A DNA stretch of 64,000 bases, taken from the NCBI GenBank assembly GCA_029265405.1, contig JAJUJI010000002.1, positions 62,001 through 126,000 on the forward strand, written 5' to 3'. Both the position numbers and the translations under genes were made by a program. Below the pieces are notes generated by a model. It did not search any database. It saw nothing but the letters and a program-made list of their open reading frames with translations, and was not told the origin of the DNA. This DNA is from Clostridiales bacterium. GTDB taxonomy: Bacteria > Bacillota > Clostridia > Oscillospirales > Oscillospiraceae. Shown piece by piece: positions 24,423-34,243 of the stretch; positions within the stretch are counted from its first letter, which is position 1; each line of letters begins with the position of its first letter.

Positions 24423-26033
24423 CTATTTTCCGGCGCCGTATTTTCTTTCAACGGCGGCCCTTATAAAATCCCTGAAAAGCGGGTGCGCCCTGTTTGGGCG
24501 GCTCTTGAATTCCGGATGGAACTGTACCCCGACATACCAGGGATGGCTGGGTATCTCCACTATCTCCACAAGCCGGCCGTTTGGGGAAAGCCCGGCTATC
24601 CTCATGCCGTTTTCTTCAAATTTCGCGCGGTAGTCGTTGTTGTATTCGTATCTGTGGCGGTGGCGCTCGGATATCTCGTCCTGCCCGTAGCAGCGTCTTG
24701 CGATCGTGCCCTCGAGAAGCCTGCAGGGATATTTGCCCAGCCTCATGGTGCCGCCCTTTTTTGTAACGCTGAGCTGCTCGGGCATGAGGTCTATTACCGG
24801 GTATTTCGTGTTCGGGGCTATCTCGGAGGTATGCGCTCCCTCAAAGCCCAGCACGTGGCGCGCAAACTCTATTACCGCCATATGCATGCCGTAGCATATC
24901 CCAAAGTAAGGAATCTTATTTTCGCGCGCGTATTTGGCCGCCGAGATCATGCCCTCAACGCCCCTGTCGCCAAAGCCGCCGGGCACAAGTATTCCCTCGC
25001 AGGAGGACAGGGCCTGGGCCGCGTTTTCGTCCGATATCAGCTCCGAATCGACCCATTCCACCTCGACTCTGGCGTCGTTTTCCGTCCCGCCGTGGCAGAG
25101 GGCCTCCACTACGCTGAGATACGCGTCGTGAAGCGAAACGTATTTGCCGACCAGCGCGATTTTTACGCTCTTGCTGGCGTTGTAGATTTTTTTTACCATC
25201 TGCCTCCACTCGCCCAGATCGGCTTCCGGGGTATTCAGACCAAGCTTACGGCAGACCACCCTGTCAAGACCCTCATTGGCAAGAAGCAGCGGCACCTCGT
25301 AAAGCGAGCGGGCCGTCATATTCTGTATTACGCAATCGGGCTCCAAATTGCAGAACAGGGATATCTTCCGGCGCAGCTCGTCGGTTATCGGCTCGGCCGC
25401 ACGGCAGACCAGGATGTCCGGCTGTATGCCCATGCCGAGCAGCTCCTTTACCGAGTGCTGGACGGGCTTCGATTTAAGCTCCCCGGAGCCCGGTATCTGG
25501 ACAATGAGCGGAACGTGAATGAACAAAACGTTTCCCCGGCCCTGCTCGTTTGCCACCTGGCGTATGCTCTCCAAAAAAGGCTGGCTTTCTATGTCACCCA
25601 CGGTGCCCCCGATTTCGGTTATTACGACGTCGGTTTCACAGTCGGCCAGGGCGTAGACGTGGGCTTTTATCTCGTTAGTGATGTGGGGTATGATCTGAAC
25701 CGTTGCCCCAAGGTAATCTCCGCAGCGCTCGCGGTTCAGCACGTCCCAGTATACGCGGCCGGAGCTGACGCTTGAGTGGGCCGTCAGGGAAACGTCAACA
25801 AAGCGCTCGTAATGGCCGAGATCCAAGTCCGTTTCGGCCCCGTCGTCCGTCACGAATACCTCGCCGTGCTGAAACGGGCTCATGGTTCCGGGATCAACAT
25901 TGAAGTAAGGGTCAAATTTCTGCATGGTGACCTTCAAGCCGCGCTGCTTGAGCAGTCTGCCCAGCGACGAGGCGCATATGCCCTTTCCGAGCCCTGAAAC
26001 GACGCCTCCGGTAATGAATATATATTTCGCCAT
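24423..26033 (-). CDS. pyrG: CTP synthase
   Basis: The 536-residue enzyme makes CTP from UTP, glutamine and ATP. The N-terminal synthase domain begins [23 protein letters not shown]. The C-terminal class I amidotransferase domain has the catalytic Cys in [17 protein letters not shown] and the His/Glu in [16 protein letters not shown] lies 8 nt before the ATG. It follows purA after 10 nt, so it appears to be last in the purF-purB-purA-pyrG run. Confidence 0.98.
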   Translation of the reverse strand: MAKYIFITGGVVSGLGKGICASSLGRLLKQRGLKVTMQKFDPYFNVDPGTMSPFQHGEVFVTDDGAETDLDLGHYERFVDVSLTAHSSVSSGRVYWDVLNRERCGDYLGATVQIIPHITNEIKAHVYALADCETDVVITEIGGTVGDIESQPFLESIRQVANEQGRGNVLFIHVPLIVQIPGSGELKSKPVQHSVKELLGMGIQPDILVCRAAEPITDELRRKISLFCNLEPDCVIQNMTARSLYEVPLLLANEGLDRVVCRKLGLNTPEADLGEWRQMVKKIYNASKSVKIALVGKYVSLHDAYLSVVEALCHGGTENDARVEVEWVDSELISDENAAQALSSCEGILVPGGFGDRGVEGMISAAKYARENKIPYFGICYGMHMAVIEFARHVLGFEGAHTSEIAPNTKYPVIDLMPEQLSVTKKGGTMRLGKYPCRLLEGTIARRCYGQDEISERHRHRYEYNNDYRAKFEENGMRIAGLSPNGRLVEIVEIPSHPWYVGVQFHPEFKSRPNRAHPLFRDFIRAAVERKYGAGK

Positions 26034-26043
26034 AGCAACCTCT

Positions 26044-27312
26044 TTACATCTTTATATATTCGTCCCTGCCCGCGCCTACGGAAATATAAGAAATGCGGCA
26101 GCCGACGGCTTTCTCTATATATCTAACATAATCCTGCGCCGCCTTGGGCAGCTCGTCGAAGCTCCGGCAGTCGGAAATATCCTCGTTGAAGCCTTCAAAA
26201 AACTCGTATACCGGCTTTGCGGCATACAGCCTGTCGTCGGTCGGAAAATCGGTAATAGTATCGCCGCCGACATCGTAGGCTACGCATACCGGTATTTTTT
26301 CCATGCCGGCGAGAATGTCCAGCTTGGTGAGAGCCAGCTCAGTCGCCCCCTGAAGCTTGACGCCGTATCTGGAGGCTACCACGTCGAAGCCGCCGACGCG
26401 CCTGGGCCTGCCGGTCGCGGCCCCGTATTCCGCTCCCGCCTCGCGCAGCAGTTCGGCCTCCCTGCCGAAATATTCGCATACGAAGGGTCCTTCGCCGACG
26501 CAGCTCGAATACGCCTTCATTATGCCGATTACGCGCTCCGGCTTTTTGTCCGTCAGACCCGAGCCTATGGGCGCATAAGCCGCCAGCGTATTGGAGGAGG
26601 TGGTGTAGGGGTGAATGCCGAAATCCACGTCGCGCAGGGCGCCGAGCTGCGCTTCGAACATCACGGAAAGACCGCCTTCGATGGCGTTGTTGAGATAGGC
26701 TCCCGTGTCGCATATGAAGGGAGACAGAGGCGCGGCGTATCTCATCAGCCAGGCATGCATTTCCTCGGCCGTTACGCCCGGGTGCCCGTAGCCACGCAGC
26801 GTGATGTTCTTCCACTCCACTATGCCCTCGACCTTTTCCATGAGAGAGGAGGGCGTAAGCAGATCGCCCATCCTGATGGTTTTCTTCATGTACTTGTCGG
26901 CGTAAACCGGCGCGATGCCCCGCCTTGTGGAGCCGTATTTTTTGTCTCCCAGCCTGTCCTCCTCCAGCCCGTCGAGCAGCTTATGGTAGGGCATGCAAAT
27001 GACGGCCTTGTCGCTTATCTTGAGGCGGCCGGGCGTTATGTTTATTCCCCTCTCGGTGAGGGAAGCGATTTCATTGTAAAGGTGCTCGGCGTCTATGACC
27101 ATGCCGGGCCCCATGACGTTTACCGTTTCCGGCCTGAGTATGCCGGAGGGCAGCAGGTTCAGTATGAACTTGCCGAGATTGTTGACGACGGTATGCCCGG
27201 CGTTGTTGCCGCCCTGATACCTGACTATTATGTCGTAATCCGCGCTGAGGAGATCCACCATGCGGCCCTTGCCTTCGTCTCCCCAGTTGATGCCCACTAT
27301 GGCTGTAAGCAT
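26044..27312 (-). CDS. purA: Adenylosuccinate synthetase
   Basis: The 422-residue enzyme converts IMP, aspartate and GTP into adenylosuccinate, the first committed AMP step. Signatures: [17 protein letters not shown] (GTP-binding loop), [12 protein letters not shown], and [18 protein letters not shown] near the C-terminal third. ATG 27312 is chosen over a TTG 21 nt upstream because the family begins with M-x2-A-I-V-G and an AGGAAG site lies upstream. It works directly with purB, the gene upstream. Confidence 0.97.
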   Translation of the reverse strand: MLTAIVGINWGDEGKGRMVDLLSADYDIIVRYQGGNNAGHTVVNNLGKFILNLLPSGILRPETVNVMGPGMVIDAEHLYNEIASLTERGINITPGRLKISDKAVICMPYHKLLDGLEEDRLGDKKYGSTRRGIAPVYADKYMKKTIRMGDLLTPSSLMEKVEGIVEWKNITLRGYGHPGVTAEEMHAWLMRYAAPLSPFICDTGAYLNNAIEGGLSVMFEAQLGALRDVDFGIHPYTTSSNTLAAYAPIGSGLTDKKPERVIGIMKAYSSCVGEGPFVCEYFGREAELLREAGAEYGAATGRPRRVGGFDVVASRYGVKLQGATELALTKLDILAGMEKIPVCVAYDVGGDTITDFPTDDRLYAAKPVYEFFEGFNEDISDCRSFDELPKAAQDYVRYIEKAVGCRISYISVGAGRDEYIKM

Positions 27313-27380
27313 GTCACCACATCTTCCTTTCAAACGTGCGGACTCCGTCCGCTCCCGCCCGCCGTGTATCTTAAATATTT

Positions 27381-28814
27381 TTATACCCTTATTGATATAT
27401 CGCCCTCAACCGAGCCGGGGTTGGCTTCAAGCAGCGGCATTACGCATTTCCGCAGAAAAAGCTCGGTCTGCTCCGCGGCAAAGCCGGTAAACTTGCCGGC
27501 GTCCGTCAGCTCGGACAGCTCCGCCTCGGTAAGGCCGAAAACCGGATCGCCAAGTATCATTTCAAGCAGCGCGTTCCTGGCCCCCTGAAGCTTCACGGCT
27601 TTCCCGGCTTCAACCGAGTGGCGGCGGATGGCCTCATGCAGCTTCTGCCTGTCGCCTCCCTTTTTGACGCAGTACATAAGGATGTTTTCGGTAGCCATAA
27701 AGGGCAGCTCGTCGGCCAGGTGCCTCTCTATCACCTTGGGATAAACCTGAAGGCCGGATATGACGTTGATATACAGGGACAGGATCCCGTCCACGGCGAG
27801 GAAGGCCTCGGCAATGCTTATCCTTCTGTTTGCCGAATCGTCCAGCGTCCTCTCAAACCACTGGGTGGCCGCCGTCATCGCCGGGTTCAGCGAGTCGCAG
27901 ATGACATAGCGGGCAAGGGAGCATATGCGCTCGCTTCGCATGGGATTGCGCTTGTAGGCCATGGCCGAGGAACCGACCTGCTTGTCCTCAAAAGGCTCGT
28001 CCGCCTCCTTCAGGTGCGACAGCAGGCGTATGTCGGTGGCGAACTTGGAGGCGCTCTGCGCTATTCCGCTGAGGACTGAAAGCACGCCATAGTCTATTTT
28101 GCGGGAATAGGTTTGCCCGGAAACGGGATATACGCTGTCAAAGCCCATCTTTTCCGCGATAAGCTGCTCAAGGCGCAGAGTCTTTTCAAGATCGCCGTCA
28201 AACAGCTCCATAAAGCTCGCGCCGGTGCCCGTCGTGCCCTTGCAGCCGAAAAATTTAAGGGAATTCAACTGGAAATCCAGCTGCTCAAGGTCCAGCAGCA
28301 GCTCCTCAATCCATATTGCAGCCCGCTTGCCTACGGTTGTGGGCTGGGCGGGCTGGAAATGAGTGTAAGCCAGGCACGGCAGCTTTTTGTATTTATCGGC
28401 GAAGTCCGCCGCCGCCCTGATTGCCGACAGCAGCAGTACTCGTATTCTTCTCAGGCCTTCGCGCATGCGGATGATGTCGGTGTTGTCGCCGACGTAGCTG
28501 GAGGTGGCGCCAAGATGTATTATTCCCGCAGCGCCGGGGCAGCAATCCCCGTAAGCTCGGATATGCGCCATTACGTCGTGCCGGAGCTCCCTCTCGTAGG
28601 CGGCGGCCTTATCATAGTCGATATTATATATGTTGGCCTTCAGTTCCGCAATCTGTTCCTCGGAGATGCCAATGCCCAGTTCCCTCTCGCTTTCGGCCAG
28701 AGCCACCCACAGCCTTCTCCAAGTGGAAAACTTGAAATCGTCAGAAAAGATGCGCTGCATTTCCCTGCTCGCGTATCTTTCGCACAGAGGATTTTCGTAT
28801 ACTTCCTTGCCCAT
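27381..28814 (-). CDS. purB: Adenylosuccinate lyase
   Basis: The 477-residue fumarase/aspartase-superfamily enzyme acts twice in purine synthesis, on SAICAR and on adenylosuccinate. The signature SSAMAYKRNPMRSERIC (superfamily GSxxMxxKxN) and an upstream HLGATSSYVGDN are present. GGAGG precedes its ATG. It lies between purF and purA in the same orientation, with 47-68 nt gaps. Confidence 0.96.
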   Translation of the reverse strand: MGKEVYENPLCERYASREMQRIFSDDFKFSTWRRLWVALAESERELGIGISEEQIAELKANIYNIDYDKAAAYERELRHDVMAHIRAYGDCCPGAAGIIHLGATSSYVGDNTDIIRMREGLRRIRVLLLSAIRAAADFADKYKKLPCLAYTHFQPAQPTTVGKRAAIWIEELLLDLEQLDFQLNSLKFFGCKGTTGTGASFMELFDGDLEKTLRLEQLIAEKMGFDSVYPVSGQTYSRKIDYGVLSVLSGIAQSASKFATDIRLLSHLKEADEPFEDKQVGSSAMAYKRNPMRSERICSLARYVICDSLNPAMTAATQWFERTLDDSANRRISIAEAFLAVDGILSLYINVISGLQVYPKVIERHLADELPFMATENILMYCVKKGGDRQKLHEAIRRHSVEAGKAVKLQGARNALLEMILGDPVFGLTEAELSELTDAGKFTGFAAEQTELFLRKCVMPLLEANPGSVEGDISIRV

Positions 28815-28861
28815 AAAGCCTCCCGTTGTCTCCGCTGCGGCGCGGCGGCTTCAACCCCGCC

Positions 28862-30289
28862 CTACGCCCTCCGGTCAGAAATCCTGTACTCGAATCTGTT
28901 TTTCCCCGCGTTGGAAGGTACCTGCGTCGGATAGCGGCCGCTGAAGCAGGCGCTGCAAAAGCCCGTCAGACCGCCGCAAAGCTCTTCCGCGTCGGACTGC
29001 TCCAGATAGCCGAGGCTGTCCACACCCAGCTTATCGCGTATCTGCTCGACGGTAAAATGGTTTGCTATGAGATTCTCCGCCGAATCTATGTCGGTCCCGT
29101 AATAGCAGGGATGCCTGAAGGGCGGAGCGGCTATGCGCATGTGTATCTCTCTTGCGCCGGCGTCGCGCAGCAGCTTAACTATCCGCTCGCTGGTGGTACC
29201 CCTGACTATAGTGTCGTCGACAAGCACGATGCGCTTCCCGCAGACCGCAGAGGAAACCGGATTGAATTTTATCCTCACCTTGTCCTCCCGGGAGCTCTGC
29301 CCGGGAACGATGAAGGTTCTTCCAACGTATCTGTTTTTGCTGAGCCCGGCGTCGTAGGGTATGCCGGAAGCCCGGGCGTAGCCTATGGCCGCGTCAATCG
29401 CTGAGTCCGGCACGCCTATGACCACGTCAGCCTCGGCCGGATGCCTTTTATAGAGCAGCTCGCCGGCGCGTATGCGCGCGGAATGCACCGAGCAGCCGTT
29501 TATAACCGAGTCCGGCCTGGCAAAGTATATAAATTCAAATACGCATAGGGACTGCCTGAACCTTCCGCAATGGCGTCTGTCGGAGCGCGGCTCCTCCCCG
29601 TCGAAAATGAGTATCTCGCCCGGCTCAAGGTCGCGTATGAAATCCGCCCCCACGGCGTCCAGCGCGCAGCTTTCGGAAGCCACCACATAGCTGCCATCCT
29701 GCCTTCTTCCGTAGCAAAGCGGCCTGAAGCCGTGCGGATCCCGCACCGCCAGCAGCTTGGAGGGCGACATCAAAACAAGCGAGTATGCCCCGTCCAGCCG
29801 GTTCATGGCGCTGGCAAGAGCCTCCTCAATGGAAGGGCTCGTTATGCGCTCCTTGGTGATGATGTAGGCTATCACCTCGGTATCGCTGGTGGTGTGGAAG
29901 ATGGAGCCGGCAAGCTCAAGCTCGCTTCTCAGCTCGGCGGAGTTTACAAGGTTGCCGTTGTGCGCAAGCGCCATGTGGCCCTTGATATGGTCCACCACTA
30001 TGGGCTGGGCATTCCTGACCCCGCCGGAGCCGGTGGTGCCGTAGCGCACGTGGCCGACGGCCATGTTGCCCCTCCCGAGGGCGGCAAGCCTGGACTCGGT
30101 GAATACCTCGCCGACAAGCCCCACGTCCTTATCGGCGGTAAAAACCCCGTCGTCGTTGACAACTATTCCGCAGCTTTCCTGCCCCCTGTGCTGCAGGGCG
30201 AACAGGCCGGCGTATACGGCAGGGGTAAGGTCGGCGTTTTCGGCGGCGTATATGCCGAATACTCCGCACTCTTCCTTAAGCTTTCCCAT
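28862..30289 (-). CDS. purF: Amidophosphoribosyltransferase (PurF)
   Basis: The 475-residue enzyme catalyses the first step of purine synthesis, moving an amide nitrogen onto PRPP. The N-terminal MGKLKEECGVFGIY carries the Cys nucleophile exposed after propeptide removal. The PRPP-binding loop is IVLVDDTIVRGTTSERI. Four cysteines in the C-terminal half (including CYYGTDIDS and GFCSACFSGRYP) suggest the [4Fe-4S] form found in Bacillus. ATG 30289 follows AGAGG by 10 nt. It heads a minus-strand nucleotide operon with its own promoter 200 nt upstream. Confidence 0.96.
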   Translation of the reverse strand: MGKLKEECGVFGIYAAENADLTPAVYAGLFALQHRGQESCGIVVNDDGVFTADKDVGLVGEVFTESRLAALGRGNMAVGHVRYGTTGSGGVRNAQPIVVDHIKGHMALAHNGNLVNSAELRSELELAGSIFHTTSDTEVIAYIITKERITSPSIEEALASAMNRLDGAYSLVLMSPSKLLAVRDPHGFRPLCYGRRQDGSYVVASESCALDAVGADFIRDLEPGEILIFDGEEPRSDRRHCGRFRQSLCVFEFIYFARPDSVINGCSVHSARIRAGELLYKRHPAEADVVIGVPDSAIDAAIGYARASGIPYDAGLSKNRYVGRTFIVPGQSSREDKVRIKFNPVSSAVCGKRIVLVDDTIVRGTTSERIVKLLRDAGAREIHMRIAAPPFRHPCYYGTDIDSAENLIANHFTVEQIRDKLGVDSLGYLEQSDAEELCGGLTGFCSACFSGRYPTQVPSNAGKNRFEYRISDRRA

Positions 30290-30395
30290 AAGACGCAAAC
30301 CTCTTTAGCCTCGCATATTATCCGCAAGCGGCCAAACGTTGCTCCGGCTGCCGCTTGGAATATCATATCAGAAAAACGCCGGCAAAATCAATCAA

Positions 30396-30437
30396 GGCAG
30401 CTATATTGTCCGTATTTTTGATGGACTAATAGCTGCC
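30396..30437 (-). other. Large hairpin in the purF leader
   Basis: On the minus strand GGCAGCTAT and ATAGCTGCC enclose a second GTCC/GGAC pairing and an 11-nt loop, followed by TTGATTGATTTT. It lies between the purF promoter and its start, a position consistent with attenuation. It does not match the purine riboswitch. Confidence 0.5.
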
Positions 30438-30488
30438 CGGCAGGCGCCGTAATTGCAATTGACCGATAGGCGGCAAAAAACAAAAAAT

Positions 30489-30517
30489 ATACTAGCATGC
30501 GGCTCCCGTGTTGTCAA
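30489..30517 (-). promoter_or_regulatory. Promoter of the purF operon
   Basis: On the minus strand TTGACA (30512-30517) and TAGTAT (30489-30494) are 17 nt apart, giving a leader of about 190 nt. Confidence 0.75.
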
Positions 30518-30642
30518 CATCCGTATTGAACAATCATCAACCCCGCGCCCTCTTAAATTTCGCGAGAAAGCGCAGCATGCCGCCGCCCGCCTCCCTTTTG
30601 CGGCGGCGAAGGGGGCAAAAACGGCAAAATAAGCGTTCGCTA

Positions 30643-30671
30643 TTGACACGGTTAAAAATAGCTAATATAAT
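30643..30671 (+). promoter_or_regulatory. Consensus sigma-A promoter of glnA
   Basis: TTGACA (30643-30648), a 17-nt spacer and TATAAT (30666-30671) match the consensus fully. Transcription would start near 30678. Between this and the purF promoter (30518-30642) nothing recognisable is visible apart from a GC-rich stretch. Confidence 0.88.
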
Positions 30672-30683
30672 TTTTCCGTTCTT

Positions 30684-30730
30684 AGAGCAAGGGTGTTCCA
30701 TAGAGCGGGGTATATCTTCGCTCTTTTTTC
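30684..30730 (+). promoter_or_regulatory. glnA leader attenuator with candidate ANTAR hexaloop hairpin
   Basis: About 7 nt into the transcript, GAGC-AAGGGT-GTTC (30685-30698) forms a hairpin whose 6-nt loop has A at position 1 and G at position 4, the ANTAR target rule. It is followed by AGAGCG (30702-30707) pairing with CGCTCT (30719-30724) and six Ts, an intrinsic terminator more than 90 nt before the glnA start. A canonical second hexaloop is not clear. Confidence 0.6.
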
Positions 30731-30825
30731 ATATATGAATATGCACCAGAGCCAATATGGGAATACAGCCTAAAAAGGGCCGGCCCGCTTCGATGACGAA
30801 CATACTGAAAGGAAGGATTAAACCG

Positions 30826-32157
30826 ATGAGCAGGTATTCCAAGGAAGACATAATACGCAAGGTAAACGAGGAAGACGTGGAATTCATACGCATGCAGTTT
30901 ACCGATATCTTCGGCCAGCTTAAAAACGTGGCGATTACGAGGTCGCAGATCGAGAAGGCCGTCAACAACCAGATCATGATAGACGGCAGCTCCATAGAGG
31001 GCTTTACACGCATACACGAGTCGGACCAGTATCTGTATCCCGACCTGGACACCTATACCGTGCTTCCGTGGAGGCCACAGCACGGCAAGGTGGCCCGCCT
31101 TATATGCGACGTGTACAATCCCAACGGAACGCCCTTTGTCGGAGACCCGAGGCATGTTCTCAAGAGAGCCCTGAAAAAGGCCGCCGATATGGGCTATGTA
31201 TTCAATGTGGGCCCGGAGCTGGAATTCTTCCTTTTTGAAACCGACGACAGGGGCAAGCCTACAACCGTAACGGGCGACGACGCGGGCTACTTCGACCTGG
31301 GCCCGCTGGACCACGGCGAGGGCACAAGGCGCGAAATTTGCTTTGCCCTTGAAGCCATGGGCTTTGAAATCGAGGCCTCGCACCATGAGGTTGCGGCCGG
31401 GCAGCACGAGATAGACTTCAAATACGCCGAGGCGCTGAAAACCGCCGACAATATCATGACCTTCAAAATGGCCGTCAAGACGCTTGCTCAGAAAAACGGG
31501 CTTCACGCCACCTTCATGCCCAAGCCCATATACGGGATAAACGGCTCAGGCATGCATACAAACATGTCCCTGTTCAAGGACGGCAAAAACATTTTCTATG
31601 ACGAGAAGGACAGGCTGAAGCTTTCCAGAGAGGCATACAGCTTTATAGCCGGCCTGCTTGCCCACGTGCGCAGCATGGCCGCCGTTACAAACCCGCTGGT
31701 AAACTCCTACAAGCGCCTGGTGCCAGGCTACGAAGCTCCCTGCTATCTGGCCTGGTCCGCCTCGAACCGCAGCGCTTTGATCAGGATCCCGGCGGCCCGC
31801 GGCCAGAGCACGCGCCTTGAGCTGCGCAGCCCGGACCCGTCCTGCAATCCTTATCTGGCGCTTGCCCTCTGCCTTGCTGCAGGTCTGGACGGCATAGAGA
31901 GGGGGCTTACGCCGCCTGACGAGATAACGGAAAACATTTTCCATATGGACGACGAGGCCAGGCGCGCCAACGGCATAGAAAGCCTCCCCGGCTCCCTTGA
32001 GGAGGCCCTCAAAACGCTCAAGGAGGACAAGCTGATGTGCGAAACCCTGGGCGAGCATGTCCTTTCGCAGTACCTGGAGGGAAAGGAAAAGGAGTGGGAT
32101 TCCTACCGCACCTTTGTCACAAACTGGGAGCTGAGCAAGTATATCGTTTCCTATTGA
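30826..32157 (+). CDS. glnA: Glutamine synthetase, type I
   Basis: The 443-residue enzyme assimilates ammonia into glutamate. The family signatures [23 protein letters not shown], the metal/ATP region [21 protein letters not shown] and [18 protein letters not shown] are intact, and the length fits the GSI-alpha form typical of Firmicutes and archaea. No Tyr adenylylation-site segment is evident. ATG 30826 has GGAAGGA upstream; an in-frame ATG at 30757 sits before a non-family N terminus. A terminator in its leader and an ANTAR gene downstream suggest antitermination control. Confidence 0.97.
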   Translation: MSRYSKEDIIRKVNEEDVEFIRMQFTDIFGQLKNVAITRSQIEKAVNNQIMIDGSSIEGFTRIHESDQYLYPDLDTYTVLPWRPQHGKVARLICDVYNPNGTPFVGDPRHVLKRALKKAADMGYVFNVGPELEFFLFETDDRGKPTTVTGDDAGYFDLGPLDHGEGTRREICFALEAMGFEIEASHHEVAAGQHEIDFKYAEALKTADNIMTFKMAVKTLAQKNGLHATFMPKPIYGINGSGMHTNMSLFKDGKNIFYDEKDRLKLSREAYSFIAGLLAHVRSMAAVTNPLVNSYKRLVPGYEAPCYLAWSASNRSALIRIPAARGQSTRLELRSPDPSCNPYLALALCLAAGLDGIERGLTPPDEITENIFHMDDEARRANGIESLPGSLEEALKTLKEDKLMCETLGEHVLSQYLEGKEKEWDSYRTFVTNWELSKYIVSY

Positions 32158-32203
32158 TTTATTTATGCCACATGCTTGAGCGGAAAGAAGGTGCGGCGGC
32201 GAT

Positions 32204-32755
32204 ATGGTAAGAACGGTCGTTGCGTTCAATAAGCAGGAAACGCTCGACAGCATTGCCTCCATGCTGGAGGATAACGGAATACCGGTGCGCTACCGCTGCC
32301 GCACCGGACCGGAGGTTATTCGGGCTATAAAAAAAATGGGCGGTGGGGTCGTCATATGCTATTATAAGCTGCTGGACATGACGGCGGACGAGATGGCCTT
32401 CGAGCTTCAGGGCTCCGCAGACTTTCTCGTGGCGGCGAAGCCGGCTTATCTGGAGCTTTGCGAAAACGAGAACCTGTTCAAGATACCCATGCCTATTAAA
32501 GTAGGCGAATTCATCGGCTCCGTAAACGTCCTGCTTCAGCTTGACCAGAAGCGCAGCAAGGCCGAGATTCCAAAGAGGAGCCCCGAGGACGAGCTTCTCA
32601 TCCTGCAGGCAAAGCAGCTTTTGATGGAGAAAAACGGGATGACGGAGCCGCAGGCCCACAGATACCTGCAGAAGAAAAGCATGGAGACCTCCTCGAAGAT
32701 GACTGATACGGCAAGACTCATCCTCCAGGCCTTCGACTGCAGGCCCGCGCTGTAA
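32204..32755 (+). CDS. ANTAR-domain antitermination regulator (NitR-like) with degenerate receiver
   Basis: The 183-residue protein has an N-terminal response-regulator-like domain and a C-terminal ANTAR RNA-binding domain (LQAKQLLMEKNGMTEPQAHRYLQKKSMETSSKMTDTARLIL). In the receiver the phosphoacceptor region reads VVICYYKLLDMTADEM, with no Asp at the usual strand end, so phosphorylation is unlikely. In Clostridium saccharobutylicum an ANTAR protein (NitR) next to glnA acts as an antiterminator; this neighbour is the likely equivalent. It starts 46 nt after glnA. Confidence 0.88.
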   Translation: MVRTVVAFNKQETLDSIASMLEDNGIPVRYRCRTGPEVIRAIKKMGGGVVICYYKLLDMTADEMAFELQGSADFLVAAKPAYLELCENENLFKIPMPIKVGEFIGSVNVLLQLDQKRSKAEIPKRSPEDELLILQAKQLLMEKNGMTEPQAHRYLQKKSMETSSKMTDTARLILQAFDCRPAL

Positions 32756-32832
32756 ATCAAATCCGCAGGAGCATTTTTGCGGTCTTGGGCGAAAGCAGTA
32801 ATGTATACAACCACTAAATCGGAAGTGATTCT

Positions 32833-34047
32833 ATGTCTGTTATCAATACCAACTTTGCAAAGCTGCCCGGCAACTATCTGTTTGCAGAAATCGCGGCGCG
32901 CAAGGCCCGCTATCTGGCCGACAACCCCGGCGCAAGGCTTATAAACATGGGCATAGGCGACGTAACGCGCCCCCTATCCCCCGCCGTTATCGCGGCCATG
33001 CATGCCGCCGTGGACGAAATGTCCAAGGCGGAAACCTTCAAGGGCTATTCGCCGGACGGAGGCTATCCCTTCCTCCGAGAGCTCATATCCGAGCACGACT
33101 TCAAAAGCCGCGGGGCGGACATAGCTCCCGACGAGATTTTCATCAGCGACGGGGCTAAAAGCGACTGCGCAAACATAAGCGATATCTTTTCGCCGGACTG
33201 CGTCGTCGCAGTCTGCGACCCTGTCTATCCGGTCTATGTGGACAGCAACGCCATGGCCGGCAGAGCCGGCAGCTATACCGGAGACAAATGGGATAAGCTG
33301 GTGTATCTTCCCTGCACGAGCGGCAACGGCTTTGTACCCGAGCTGCCCTCCGTTAAAGCGGACATGATATACCTCTGCTATCCGAACAACCCCACCGGAG
33401 CGGCCATAACCTTCGGCGAGCTGAAAAAATGGGTGGACTACGCGAGGGCCAACGATTCGGTTATTTTGTATGACGCGGCATACGAGGCCTTCATATCCAC
33501 TCCGGGCGTCCCCCACTCGATTTTCGAGATACCGGGCGCGGAGTATTGCGCCATTGAGTTCCGCTCCTTTTCAAAAACCGCGGGCTTCACCGGCACCAGA
33601 TGCGCCTACACCGTCGTTCCCAAAAAGCTTGAGAGGGACGGCATGAGCCTGCACGCCATGTGGAGCCGCCGCCAGGCCACCAAGTTCAACGGCGTGCCCT
33701 ACGTCGTCCAGCGCGGCGCCGCAGCCGTTTACAGCCCCCAAGGCCGGAAGGAAACGGAAGAAACTATAGCCTACTACAAGAACAACGCTAAAAATATAAG
33801 GGAAATCCTGCAGGCATCCGGAATAAAATGCATCGGAGGAACGGATTCGCCCTATATCTGGGTAACTCTCCCCTCCGGCCTTGATTCCTGGACCGCCTTC
33901 GACAGGATACTTGCCGAGGCCAACGTGGCCACAACCCCGGGCGCCGGCTTCGGCTCCTGCGGCGAGGGCTTCCTGCGCCTTACGGCCTTCGGAGAACCGG
34001 ACGATACGATAATCGCGGCCGAGAGGATAGCGCGCCTTCTGAAATAG
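32833..34047 (+). CDS. dapL: LL-diaminopimelate aminotransferase
   Basis: The 404-residue class I/II aminotransferase makes LL-diaminopimelate from tetrahydrodipicolinate and glutamate in one step. The N terminus INTNFAKLPGNYLFAEIAARKARYL and the segment NMGIGDVTRPLSP are DapL-specific. Lys248 in SFSKTAGFTGTR is the PLP Schiff-base residue. Its product is epimerised by DapF, found here as a domain fused to carB, so this genome region serves meso-DAP for peptidoglycan and lysine. It has its own start region 77 nt after the ANTAR gene. Confidence 0.96.
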   Translation: MSVINTNFAKLPGNYLFAEIAARKARYLADNPGARLINMGIGDVTRPLSPAVIAAMHAAVDEMSKAETFKGYSPDGGYPFLRELISEHDFKSRGADIAPDEIFISDGAKSDCANISDIFSPDCVVAVCDPVYPVYVDSNAMAGRAGSYTGDKWDKLVYLPCTSGNGFVPELPSVKADMIYLCYPNNPTGAAITFGELKKWVDYARANDSVILYDAAYEAFISTPGVPHSIFEIPGAEYCAIEFRSFSKTAGFTGTRCAYTVVPKKLERDGMSLHAMWSRRQATKFNGVPYVVQRGAAAVYSPQGRKETEETIAYYKNNAKNIREILQASGIKCIGGTDSPYIWVTLPSGLDSWTAFDRILAEANVATTPGAGFGSCGEGFLRLTAFGEPDDTIIAAERIARLLK

Positions 34048-34111
34048 AAGGCAAAACGCATAAATATTCATTAATTGCGCATTATTTGTATATTATACAC
34101 ATAAATGCCGC

Positions 34112-34148
34112 CAATATCCGAGGCGATATTCAACCGCTTCGGATATTG
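34112..34148 (+). terminator. Hairpin between dapL and carA (probable terminator)
   Basis: CAATATCCGA (34112-34121) pairs perfectly with TCGGATATTG (34139-34148). ATTTGTT follows, so the U-run is weak. Confidence 0.5.
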
Positions 34149-34173
34149 ATTTGTTGCCGCCGTATGGTATAAT
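34146..34173 (+). promoter_or_regulatory. Candidate promoter of carA
   Basis: TTGATT (34146-34151) and TATAAT (34168-34173) are 16 nt apart. The -10 is perfect and the -35 moderate. No PyrR-type leader is recognisable. Confidence 0.6.
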
Positions 34174-34243
34174 TAATCAATATGTCGCAAACTGAAATAA
34201 CGAAGATATGACCGTATCGCCGCAAGGCGGCAAGAGGTAACGA

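Noticed and set aside
25924-27588. Long open plus-strand frame opposite pyrG and purA
   Set aside because: Both genes on the minus strand are canonical and full length; the frame has no family signature or ribosome-binding site.
30290-30488. Purine riboswitch in the purF leader
   Set aside because: The conserved core of the purine aptamer and its kissing loops could not be found.
34149-34243. PyrR attenuator ahead of carA
   Set aside because: No anti-antiterminator-like sequence matches the PyrR binding consensus; only a short GCCGC/GCGGC hairpin is seen.
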